64,000 nucleotides of DNA from Trissonchulus latispiculum (taxonomy: Eukaryota > Nematoda > Enoplea > Enoplida > Ironidae). Shown in pieces: positions 1 to 10,287 of this stretch. The DNA lies in assembly GCA_030248195.1 (NCBI GenBank), contig JASAND010031905.1:1-64000 (forward strand), written 5' to 3'. The translations under genes and the position numbers were made by a program. The first letter of the stretch is position 1. The number at the start of each line of letters is the position of its first letter. A model generated the notes under the pieces. The model was given only the letters and a program-made list of their open reading frames with translations. It was not told where the DNA came from and did not search any database.

Positions 1-299
1 ATGTGTCAGGAGTGGCACACTTATACAACATTTATACAACACTCACACTGTGCACACAACAATAATAATTGCTAAGCAATTATTATTAAGCAAGATTACA
101 GAAAACATATTTAATTTACTGATCAGAGGAAGCCGGCCATTCCTCCCCAAAACTAGGAATTATTAATAAACAAGATAACGTAAAGACTCAAGGTTTTGGG
201 ATTTGGTTTGAGAATAACCTACATTTTAGAAACCTGATAATTTTGAAGCCGACCTAGCGCTGAAAATAAAGACAACTATACTAACAGTGATTTTTGAAT

Positions 300-930
300 C
301 TTGAAGCGCCTTAATTAGAGAATATGGCCGGCAACACCTAGTTGCCGGCTGTGGGGTGAAAAGATCCCCATAACTAACTTAATAAAAATTAGGGTCGTAA
401 TTACCTGACCCTCATTCAGTCGTAGGGGTGGGTCCCCACTCAAAATCCCGTTACTTTTTTAAAAATCCCCACTACTGGCCACGAGGCTCCAAAACACAAA
501 AATATGGCCCATGGGCCGTGGCTTGGCTGATAAAAAAGGGTGGCCAATTGGCCGCATAACAGGAAAGAGGGCCCGAAGGCCAAAAATCACATATTATAAA
601 AATAGGCCCGAAGGCCGGCAATGCAAAATTGTTAATTTTTTGCCTAGCAGCATTCGAGCCGGGTATAGAAGACCCAATGGCTCCTCAGGTTGAGTGTGTT
701 CGCGGTACCGATTAATATCTTTTCTGGCTCGAAGGCCAGAAAAGTTCCCTAAATTTTTCCTAGAATGTGGAGAGCGCGCAATCCCAGGTGCTGCAAACCA
801 CAGCCCACTATAGGGATGCGCGCGCTAGAGAGGGGAGTTTTTGGCCGACCGCTCTCGGTCGAGCCCTCAGCGAACACTCATGAGAATACAGAGTTCGCCG
901 TACTGAGCTGACAGCTCTGACAGCTCAGTG
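300..930. other. Noncoding stretch rich in short GGCC-type hairpins
   Basis: No plausible gene. Short inverted words recur: GCCGGCAA/TTGCCGGC around 328-352, CGAAGGCC three times between about 570 and 740, and GACAGCTC repeats at 909-940. The short open frames here are low-complexity readings of these words. The same sequence appears in mirror form at about 12360-12990. It looks like the terminal part of a non-autonomous mobile element, but I cannot define its ends. Confidence 0.5.
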
Positions 931-967
931 ACAGCTCGGAGACGGGGACTTCTCTTTGATTTTGGGT

Positions 968-1006
968 GGAAGCTTCTAGGAATTTCAGAAACTTCTAGAA
1001 GCTTCC
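968..1006. promoter_or_regulatory. Heat-shock-element-like GAA/TTC array, left-arm copy (degenerate)
   Basis: A 39-base near-palindrome begins GGAAGCTTC and ends GAAGCTTCC. It carries alternating GAA and TTC triplets mostly spaced by two bases, the layout of an HSF binding site (nGAAn units in alternating orientation). Spacing is broken in the middle relative to the perfect copy at 12289-12328. No gene begins close by, so a regulatory role is inferred from sequence form only. Confidence 0.4.
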
Positions 1007-1445
1007 TATCTCTTACACGTGGGAATCCAGGTTTCTTTGTTGGCTCTTTTGGTCAGTTGGGGAGTGAGGAAAGATTAACGATGATGGCGAAATATTGGCC
1101 CCCCAATAACTGACCACTTTTCTGATTAATTTCCTGGGTTCAGAAAGGCTTTTCTGAAATTTTATAGGAATTTTGGTTAACATGTAAATGCAAACCGAGG
1201 AAGTTTTGGTTTAATTTTCAACTTCCACAAATTCAACTGAAATAGGGCTCAAAAATCAGGCCAATCCCGGCCGATTATGGGAAAAAATACTTTTAAGTGC
1301 CTGGTACGGCCTTGCCACACTTTATACGTCCATTTCAAATTTCTAAATTTTTCGTTGTCTTCTCTTGTCCTCTGGGCCCCTACTTTGAAATTTCAGGTAA
1401 GCATTTGGCCGCAAACAAGAGAAGCCAACACAGCAACCTTAACAA

Positions 1446-1510
1446 CAATTGCTCCCTGTTGCCAGATTTAACTCAGTGTCCTCAAAAGACCAAGGACTGA
1501 GGGAGCAATT
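1446..1510. repeat. Long imperfect hairpin
   Basis: Arms CAATTGCTCCCT and AGGGAGCAATTG enclose an inner imperfect stem (CTCAGTGTCCT against AGGACTGAG). The mirrored copy lies at about 11812-11872. It could be a structured noncoding or transposon-terminal sequence. Confidence 0.5.
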
Positions 1511-1755
1511 GCGTGAACATGTGCATAAAAAATTCGTACGTAATTTCTTACCTAAAACTAATTACATATTTGTATTGTACGTACGTTCTTACCTATTTCT
1601 ACTAATTTTCGTTAATTTTAGATTCATTAAGGAGGAAGCTAAGCCCCTCCGAACATACCTATGTACACAAAGGTGTGTACTAACTTTTATTCTGGAGAGG
1701 CAATTCTCTCCTGGCCTCTTGGCCCAAACTAAAGTTCAGAGTGAGGACAAGCCTC

Positions 1756-1830
1756 ACGTAGAAAGAATGAATGGACGTAGTAGTACTCCCACTACTACAA
1801 AGTCTGGGAAGTAGACGGCTTCCCAGACAA
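1756..1830. repeat. Two adjacent hairpins
   Basis: GTAGTAGT/ACTACTAC is followed directly by the 10-base arms GTCTGGGAAG/CTTCCCAGAC. The mirrored copy is at about 11494-11550. The open frame across them (to 1814) is not a convincing protein. Confidence 0.45.
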
Positions 1831-2699
1831 TGAAAAGAGAGTTCCCAAAAGTAAGACAAAGGGTTGGAAGGGAATAAACTTTAAGGCAAACCTTTTAAAG
1901 AGGTAAAATTACGAAATAGAAAGTAATCTTATTAAAACATTTTCATTAATAACTCACTCATTTTTAGGAGTTAAAAGGTAGGGATTGCATTTTTGGAATC
2001 AGGAGAAAATTGCCTTTCCAATGAGCCTAAGTTGTTTTCTAGGTAAAAATTAAACATACTAACTGAAAGATCTAATTACTACCAATTAACTCATATAAAC
2101 ACTAGCTATCTAATTATAAACTTATTTTGTATTAAATAACTGCCTATATGATTATTTTTAACCTAGCTAAGTGACTAGCTTCAATATTTGGGCACTTTAT
2201 GCCCTTGAAGCTGCACTTTAGGGAATTTCTACAATCAGAAACACAAATTTGCATGAATCTTTTGATGTCATTAAAACTAAAATTGCTGTGACATGGATTT
2301 CTTAACTGCCACAGATGACAATATGATTGAAAAGGACCCATCCCGGACCAATTCCAGATCAAAGAAGAGTACCCACTCTTCAAGTAGATCTCCTGTCAAT
2401 TCGCTCTGATCAATAGATTCTTTGATTTAGATATTAGTTTTATGTATGCGTTCTGTTATTCTTAATATTTTAGGTCGTGAGATACTCCTACCAAATTATT
2501 AAAAGAGTCTTACTTCTGTTATTAATTCAACCTTTGGGGAGACGGATTATTAATTACTGGTTTCAGTTTTGGCAACTCTGATATTTTCTTTCAAATACAA
2601 GATATATATACAAATATAACTTGGACATTTGATTCTGGTAAATATGATGAAACATGTGAAACATAATAATCTCCAATTGACTAGACCTCAGCACATTCC
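1831..2699. other. Noncoding stretch, nothing recognised
   Basis: AT-rich DNA mirrored at about 10650-11490. The one short frame on the minus strand (2144-2383) is frameshifted in the other arm and has no recognisable motif. Confidence 0.5.
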
Positions 2700-3037
2700 T
2701 TCACATAATTAGCTTGATAAGAATTTCAATCAACTTTGACCATTAATGAAAGTCTTTTTCATTACAAATATCTAAAGCAAATTTTGGTGCTATCATCTTT
2801 AGCAAATGTCCTCTAGTATTGTGGCTATTGATTTACAAAGTGCGTATTGAGTCAGGCGAAACAACAGTCATGCCAATAATAATTTTGTAAGTTAACACAA
2901 GCGCTGCATGTACGCATCTCAGTTCTAGGCTAATCAGTGCTTAATTGATGACAACGTCATTATAGGATAAATCTGAGAATTCAATAAACTCGAGTAAATT
3001 TCTCTGCACCTTCTCCAAAATATCATATATATCTTAA

Positions 3038-4276
3038 ATTTCAAGGTAGGTCGCGATTTTTCGACCGTCTCCGATTTTTCTCATTTTTACATATTTTGTA
3101 GTCCCCATGGCTCCGCAAAATAAGACAAGCATGTTTGTTGCAAAACTTTTCCTATCATTCACAATAACCCTCCAAAAGGTGACTCTGACATGCGTTAAAC
3201 ATAGGAAAATGAAAAAAGTTTGGAAAATGTTTCTGCTACCAAAAGTTTGAGCGCTGTGTAAGAGCAAATCGGCTACCACTCGCTGTAAACCAAATTTGGA
3301 CAAGGTAAAGTGCTAATATCTATACGAGGTTATTTTCCGCAGGGTCGCTGATTTTATACGACTTTTCAAAATCCGGAGAAGTCGATTTTTGCTTAAAATT
3401 GCTCTACAAATGTGTAGGTCAGTGGACTTTTTGTCTTGTTCTGAACTAACCCTTTGGTATAGAAACTTCGCGTTTAGATATTGCACAGTATATTGTTAGA
3501 GTCTTTTTTATTTTGGATGTATAATCAATCCCTATTTGGCCTTTTCAGTAGCTCGCAGTTTTGGTAGCAGAAATTTCATTTTTCCTCAAAAATCGTCATT
3601 TTTCGAAAATTTCATGTTTGCTGCTTCATAAGTCAGACAAATCTTAAGGTATCTCAATTAAATTTTGGCATGCTAATAGACTGGCATAAAACCTACGCTT
3701 ATGTGAAGTTTCATGCCAATAGCCTATGTTTTCCTTGGTGACATACTACGATAGCATGGCGGACACCTATGAGCAAAAAATGTCAAATTTTCAACTTTTT
3801 CAAATATAGCCATATTTTATATCAAATTGAAGCTCTCGATGTCCTGAACATTGTATTTTCTTGCACCAAGTCTCTATAAAGCAACATGAAAAAGTTAGAG
3901 GTATTTGAAAGTTTGAAGCAGTTGACAGTCGAAAGTAAGCTTTACCAAATCGTCCAATCACCATGTCTCGCTCGCTGCTTAGTTTGCCACTGTAATTTAT
4001 GCGGTAATAAACACCTTTTGGTAAAGGCTTTAAATTGATGTATTTGTCATGCCACAGTTCTCATGTCATCCCCACCTGTACGTGACTTCGAAGTCCTCAG
4101 CGAAGCATACTTAACGCAAATACTAAATTGTTAGAGATTTGAACTGCAATATCTCTAGATGAGATTGACCCTTGATTCTAAAAAATTTGTCTTGTTTTTG
4201 GGCACATATGGGGGTATATTATACCCAAAAATGAGCGAAATCGGTGACTATAAAATTTGGTACCTGGCGACTTCCC
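3038..4276. mobile_element. TTAA-flanked non-autonomous element, left-arm copy
   Basis: Mirror of 9066-10287. TTAA still flanks it (3034-3037 and 4277-4280), but the terminal G-runs are mutated. It contains no transposase. Confidence 0.65.
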
Positions 4277-4889
4277 TTAAACGTGGATTCCAAATTTCTG
4301 ACTCGTACGATAACACAGGCATAATATAAGCTACAGTACAGTTTTAGCTTAACTGATATGTCAGCAGTTGGAAAATTGTGCAGCAGCAAGTGCAACGTAG
4401 ACATTAGATTTAGTTGCGACTCTTTTAATATGTGTACCAAATTTAAGATTCGCATGCATTCAAACACCCAAATCAGAACCTTTTTCAACCGAAACATTTC
4501 ACCGTCAAAGTTATAGTAGTGAAGATCTCTCTGTCAAACCTATTAATAAACGATTTATTAACATTTATTTTAAGCTGCCATTCATTAGCCCAGTTGAAAA
4601 AAGTAAATAAAATTTGTTGTAGGTTCTGCTATCGATGTGCTCCATCATAACTATAAAATTTAACATCGTCAGCATAAGCACAACATAAAACGAGTATCGG
4701 TTTGTTAAAGAAACTCGGTAATGTACATAATGAATAACGTAGGTCCACAGACAGAACCTTGTGGAACACCACTAACTACAGCACTCCAAGATTAGAAGGA
4801 ATCAGTTATACATACTTTGTCTTCTTCCACATACGAAAGCCATTATAATTGTTCTGTAATTTTTCTCTAAAACCCTATGCTTCGAACCG

Positions 4890-5031
4890 AAGGTACATTC
4901 ATAGTTGCGAACGCATAGAGACGCGCGTCGACGCGTCAGATTGTAACATGCTGTTTTCGCCGCCTCAAACCGGTGATAACCACCACATACCGGCGCGTGT
5001 CTGCTTGCGTTATTAACTATGAACGCACCTT
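4890..5031. mobile_element. 142 bp MITE, left-arm copy
   Basis: Mirror of 8313-8454. Ends read AAGGTACATTCATAGTT and its near inverse. The interior is rich in GACGCGCG/CGCGTC words. Confidence 0.7.
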
Positions 5032-5355
5032 AAAAAAAAACACCTTTTCAAAATCAATGTACGTAACATCAACATTTTGCCTGTTATCCAACTGACCAGA
5101 CCAAGTGTTTGTTGAATTTAACAAATTCGGGTCTGGGCAAAATCCGGCCCGGCCCACTTTACATAGGAGACTAAAACAGGGTAAAATCCGCCCACGTCTG
5201 AAAACCGGTTTTTGTAAACACTTAGGTAAACATGGATGCATGATATATTATGGTATCTGTCAATTTAGCATCAGTAAAGTTAAGTGGCCAAATACTACTA
5301 TATATGAGTGAAAATATGTTGAGTGTCACTCCTAACTTTTCCTTTTTGACCAATA

Positions 5356-5570
5356 TTTTGTATAGGTTCATACTGGAGGCTGATGAATTTTAAAACCTTG
5401 AAAAAACAGACTTTGGATTCTTGCTCAGCACCCCAGAAAACCACTGTATGCAAGTGTTCAGCAAATTTTTTTCAAAAAATGTTTTGGTTCCCCTTCGCCC
5501 TTACCAAACTAAAGTTTTAAATTTTACAATTTTTGAATTTGTCAGCCTCCAGTATGCACCCATACAAAAA
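5356..5570. mobile_element. 215 bp inverted-repeat element, left-arm copy
   Basis: Outer arms read TTTTGTATAGGTTCATACTGG followed by AGGCTGA, and the inverse (TCAGCCTCCAGTATG, then CACCCATACAAAA). The interior is short and AT-rich and no coding capacity is seen; the open frame across it is incidental. Confidence 0.6.
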
Positions 5571-6011
5571 TTTCAAAGCTATTCGTCAAAAAAAATAATA
5601 ATAAGATAATGAAAGATAATACCTTAAAAATTAAAATAGGATAAAACGTTTAATAATGTAATGTATACTGTATAATCTTATACCTACAGTTATAACCGCC
5701 CTTTATCAGTTTTCAGAAAATATGTACATGTCTATAGATTGAAGCTAAGATTCAAGCTACGTAGTTACGGTAAAGTTACTTTAAAATTCATAGTAACGCA
5801 TAATAAAATTTCAAAATAGAAGTTCTGTATAACTGTTGAACAATTATAGTCTGCATTGTGTTTATGCCATTTCAACAATTGGTAATAGTATGACACGCGT
5901 ACCCCTAACACTGTATTCTGTTTCTGAGTGTCAAAACTGTGTAACCCTCAAGTAGGACACGCGGACCCCAAACAAATAGACTCCCTTCTTTCTAGTCAAA
6001 GTGTCTCCTGT

Positions 6012-7334
6012 AGGCTGCTAGCATAAAAAATGTAGTTTTTGCAAAAACACGACCAATTTTTTTCAAAGATTGTAGAGCATTCACCATGCAAGCTGGAGGG
6101 CTGCTACTTACCTTAATACGTTCTGCACAAATATACCCAGGGACGATTTTTTAGTTGCCCCGATTGCTGCTTTCTAGCTAAAGTAATCGCTTGACAAATT
6201 TGGAAAAGTAGGCAAAATACAGGTCACGCACACTTTTCAGATTATTTCTCTACAACGAAGAGCGATTTCACAATAAATAAAAAATCGTCCCCAGTTATTT
6301 GATGGAGGTATCGAATGATATAACCGATGTCTCGCGAAAAAATTTACTTTAGTCTGCAAAAATTCTGGAAAATTATACTTCTTCTAAAATGTGTTAAAAA
6401 TATTTTAGAAAAGCAACATTAGTTTCATCGCATGCATTAAAAAGAGAAAATGTCAAGCTACATTTTGATATAAAAATGGCTTCTTAACTCCAAGTAATGA
6501 ATGAATAATAATGGTGCGAACTTTATGTGACCAAAGGGAATCACCACCTTAACAGTTCCTTGGTTTTTGCCAAAGATAATTTTTAGCCCAACACCACAAA
6601 ATGGCCAAGGAAACCCTGACGGATAGCTTGTTTTGGGGTCGGCCCTCCCTGTCATAGTTGACCAACCATGACTGGTTCTCCACAACATTTCCATGCCCTG
6701 CTTGACCTCCGCTTTTAGTGCTTCTCCGGAATGCGGAAGTAAAGTTTCCCTCCTCTGCCAGGAATGTTTGTCTCATAAAGAGAACCTAAGTTGAAAAAAT
6801 AATTTTTGATTGTGGTTGTGAACAGTTTGTTTTTATAAATTTAATTGTAACAGTAATTTACTCCAATTTAAAGAATAAGTCAGTGTTAAATCCGGAAAAA
6901 TAAACATTTAAGTGTAAAATTCGAATTTGAAATTTAGTAAAAATTGGGGTATACCGAATTTAGAACCTTTACAGAATACTTACCCTGACATCCAGGAGTG
7001 AAGTTGCAAGGCAACTCTTGTCCTTGGGGTAACTGGTAAATTATCCCCTGCTCTTGAGCAAAACGAACTGCACTGTCCTCTGTAGCACAGATATTAGCGA
7101 TGCCGAACAAACTAGGATCCATGTTTAGAAAGAACACTGAACTGGTGCTCTCTCAGTTTGGATCAAGTTGATATACTTTTTAGTTGCTTTGTAAACGCCG
7201 ACACAGGTGCCAAATTAATTAGGCGTAGGCGTCATTATTCTTTATAGTATTGCAATGTAATGCAATGTAACTATTTGTTAATGTAAGAGTAAGACACAGA
7301 ACTAAAGGGGTACGCGTTTCATACTTGAGGTCAG
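6012..7334. other. Loop (single-copy spacer) of palindrome 1
   Basis: This 1.3 kb separates the two arms and has no mirror. The part from about 6030 to 6180 is related in reverse orientation to 36220-36360 in the loop of palindrome 2: both contain AGAAAGCAGnAATCGGGGCAA followed by CTAAAAAA. The rest holds a possible coding fragment on the minus strand and AT-rich DNA. Confidence 0.7.
6984..7122 (-). pseudogene. Possible exon of an ISXO2/Merlin-like transposase (weak)
   Basis: The minus-strand frame begins MDPSLFGI and continues with 'ATEDSAVRFAQEQGII', a cysteine, and 'PGCQG'. This resembles the N-terminus of ISXO2-like (Merlin) transposases of animals, which start with a 'single helix, then C..C' pattern; this is an impression from family knowledge, not a search. 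A consensus splice donor (G|GTAAGT) lies right at the end, and a pyrimidine-rich acceptor (TTTTTCAACTTAG) lies near 6792. The downstream frame from that acceptor stops after about 20 codons, so any gene would be a remnant. Confidence 0.3.
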
Positions 7335-7460
7335 ACAGGAGACACTTTGACTAGAAAGAAGGGAGTCTATTTGTTTGGGGTCCGCGTGTCCTACTTGAGG
7401 GTTACACAGTTTTGACACTCAGAAACAGAATACAGTGTTAGGGGTACGCGTGTCATACTA
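7303..7460. repeat. Spaced 18-base word at the palindrome 1 hinge
   Basis: The word GGGGTACGCGTGTCATAC, with small changes, occurs near 7306, 7378 and 7441, spaced roughly 63-72 bases. Palindrome similarity breaks inside this cluster; the left arm retains two copies (5890-5960). Confidence 0.6.
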
Positions 7461-7775
7461 TTACCAATTGTTGAAATGGCATAAACACAATGCAGACTAT
7501 AATTGTTCAACAGTTATACAGAACTTCTATTTTGAAATTTTATTATGCGTTACTATGAATTTTAAAGTAACTTTACCGTAACTACGTAGCTTGAATCTTA
7601 GCTTCAATCTATAGACATGTACATATTTTCTGAAAACTGATAAAAGGGCGGTTATAACTGTAGGTATAAGATTATACAGTATACATTACATTATTAAACG
7701 TTTTTATCCTATTTTAATTTTTAAGGTATTATCTTTCATTATCTTATTATTATTTTTTGACGAATAGCTTTGAAA

Positions 7776-7994
7776 TTTTTGTATGGGTGCATACTGGAGG
7801 CTGACAAATTCAAAAATTGTAAAATTTAAAACTTTAGTTTGGTAAGGGCGGAAAGGGGAACCAAAACATTTTTTGAAAAAAATTTTGCTTAAAACTTGCA
7901 TACAGTGGTTTTCTGGGGTGCTGAGCAAGAATCCAAAGTCTGTTTTTTCAAGGTTTTAAAATTCATCAGCCTCCAGTATGAACCTATACAAAAT
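7776..7994. mobile_element. 215 bp inverted-repeat element, right-arm copy
   Basis: Mirror copy of 5356-5570 with the same terminal words (GCATACTGGAGGCTGA and its inverse). Confidence 0.6.
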
Positions 7995-8312
7995 ATTGGT
8001 CAAAAAGGAAAAGTTAGGAGTGACACTCAACATATGCCTACTCATATATAGTAGTATTTGGCCACTTAACTTTACTGATGCTAAATTGACAGATACCATA
8101 ATATATCATGCATCCATGTTTACCTAAGTGTTTACAAAAACCGGTTTTCAGACGTGGGCGGATTTTACCCTGTTTTAGTCTCCTATGTAAAGTGGGCCGG
8201 GCCGGATTTTACCCAGACCCGAATTTGTTAAATTCAACAAACACTTGGTCTGGTCAGTTGGATAACAGGCAAAATGTTGATGTTACGTACATTGATTTTG
8301 AAAAGGTGTTTT

Positions 8313-8454
8313 AAGGTGCGTTCATAGTTAATAACGCAAGCAGACACGCGCCGGTATGTGTTCGTTATAACCGATTTTAGGCGGCTAAAACAGCATGTTA
8401 CAATCTGACGCGTCGACGCGCGTCTCTATGCGTTCGCAACTATGAATGCACCTT
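8313..8454. mobile_element. 142 bp MITE with 17 bp terminal inverted repeats
   Basis: Starts AAGGTGCGTTCATAGTT and ends with AACTATGAATGCACCTT, a 17-base inverted repeat with one mismatch. It sits inside the reverse transcriptase just after 'DFEKVF'. A third member with the same ends occurs at 62096-62277, which establishes it as a dispersed family. Confidence 0.8.
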
Positions 8455-9065
8455 CGGTTCGAAGCATAGGGTTTTAGAGAAAAATTACTTAACAATTATA
8501 ATGGCTTTCGTATGTGGAAGAAGACAAAGTGTGTATAAATGATTCCTTCTAATCTTGGAGTGCTGTAGTTAGTGGTGTTCCACAAGGTTCTGTCTGTGGA
8601 CCTACGTTATTCATTATGTACATTACCGAGTTTCTTTAACAAACCGATACTCGTTTATGTTGTGCTTATGCTGACGATGTTAAATTTTATAGTTATGATG
8701 GAGCACATCGATGGCAGAACCTACAACAAATTTTATTTACTTTTTTCAACTGGGCTAATGAATGGCAGCTTAAAATAAATGTTAATAAATCGTTTATTAA
8801 TAGGTTTGACAGAGAGATCTTCACTACTATAACTTTGACGGTGAAATGTTTCGGTTGAAAAAGGTTCTGATTTGGGTGTTTGAATGCCTGCGAATCTTAA
8901 ATTTGGTACACATATTAAAAGAGTCGCAACTAAATCTAATGTCTACGTTGCACTTGCTGCTACACAATTTTGCAACTGCTGACATATCGGTTAAGCTAAA
9001 ACTGTATGTAGCTTATATTATGCCTGTGTTATCGTACGAGTCTGAAATTTGGAATCCACGTTTAA

Positions 9066-10287
9066 GGGGGGGGGTCGCCAGGTACCAAATTTTATAGTCA
9101 CCGATTTCGCTCATTTTTGGGTATAATATACCCCCATATGTGCCCAAAAACAAGACAAATTTTTAGAGTCCAGGGTCAATCCCATCTAGAGATATTGCAG
9201 TTCAAATCTCTACAATTTAGTATTTACGTTAGTATGCCTCGCTGAGGGCTTCGAAGTCGCGTACAAGTGGGATGACAAGAGACTGTGGCATGACAAATAC
9301 ATCAATTTAAAGCCTTTACCCGTAGGTGTTTATTACCGCATAAATTACAGTGGCAAGCTAAGCAACGAGCGAGACATGGCGATTGGACGATTTGGTAAAG
9401 CTTATTTCGACTGTCATTTGCTTCAAACTTTTAACTCGCTCTAACTTTTTCATGTTGCTTTATAGAGACTTGGTGCAAGAAGATACAATGTTCAGGACAT
9501 CGAGAGCTTCAATTTGATATAAAATATGGCTATATTTGAAAAAGTTGAAAATTTGACATTTTTTGCTCATAGGTGTCCGCCATGCTATCGTAGTATGTCA
9601 CCAAGGAAAACATAGGCTATTGGCATGAAACTTCACATAAGCGTAGGTTTTATGCCAGTCTATTAGCATGCCAAAATTTATTGAGATACCTTAAGATTTG
9701 TCTGACTTATGAAGCAGCAAACATGAAATTTTCGAAAAATGACGATTTTTGAGGAAAAATGAAATTTCTGCTACCAAAACTGCGAGCTACTGAAAAGGCC
9801 AAATAGGGATTGATTATATGCAAAATAAAGCTCTAACAATATACTGTGCAATATCTAAACGCGAAGTTTCTATACCAAAGGGTTAGTTCAGGACAAGACA
9901 AAAAGTCCACTGACCTACACATTTGTAGAGCAATTTTGAGCAAAAATCGACTTCTCCGGACTTTGAAAATTCGTATAAAATCAGCGACCCTGCGGAAAAT
10001 AACCTCGTATAGATATTAGCACTTTACCTTGTCCAAATTTGGTTTACAGCGAGTGGTAGCCGATTTGCTCTTACACAGCGCTCAAACTTTTGGTAGCAGA
10101 AACATTTTCCAAACTTTTTCATTTTCCTATGTTTAACGCATGTCGGGGTCACCTTTGGAGGGTTATTGTGAATGATAGGAAAAGTTTTGCAACAAACGCA
10201 CTTGTCTTATTTTGCGGAGCCATGGGGACTACAAAATATGTGAAAATGAGAAAAATCGGAGACGGTCGAAAAATCGCGACCCCCCCC
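9066..10287. mobile_element. TTAA-flanked 1.2 kb non-autonomous element (piggyBac-type target site)
   Basis: The insert begins with eight G's followed by TCGC and ends with GCGA followed by eight C's, so the ends are inverted repeats. TTAA lies directly outside both ends (9062-9065 and 10288-10291), the duplication typical of piggyBac-superfamily elements. It splits the reverse transcriptase between its 'WNP' and 'LEKVQR' segments. There is no transposase, so it would depend on one supplied from elsewhere. Confidence 0.8.

Larger units (their letters stand above)
2700..5112 (-). pseudogene. Decayed non-LTR retrotransposon reverse transcriptase, left-arm copy
   Basis: Read on the minus strand, fragments of a non-LTR reverse transcriptase appear in order. 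They are a 'VDVTYIDFEKVF' segment, equivalent to the conserved catalytic 'vdviylDfskAFD' block, then an 'SGVPQGS' block and a YADD active site. After these come 'WANEWQLKINV' and a C-terminal 'LEKVQR' segment. Frameshifts and stops break the frame throughout. Two insertions interrupt it: a 142 bp MITE just after the first RT block and a 1.2 kb TTAA-flanked element before the LEKVQR segment. The motifs suit the Jockey/CR1-like clades; I cannot place the family more finely. It is dead in both arms. Confidence 0.8.
1..6011. repeat. Palindrome 1, left arm
   Basis: This block is the reverse complement of 7335-13296, with scattered substitutions and small indels (for example base 60 pairs with 13242, and 6011 with 7335). 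Similarity stops abruptly at 6011, inside a repeated motif reading GGGGTACGCGTGTCATAC. No intact gene lies in it. The order is: hairpin and GGCC-rich noncoding DNA (1-2000), unassigned DNA (2000-2700), a dead reverse transcriptase with two nested insertions (2700-5110), a 215 bp inverted-repeat element, then AT-rich DNA. Window bases 2-18 match 13424-13440 in the direct orientation, so the mirror ends almost exactly at the window edge. Confidence in the mirror relationship is high; whether it is real or an assembly effect is open. Confidence 0.93.
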
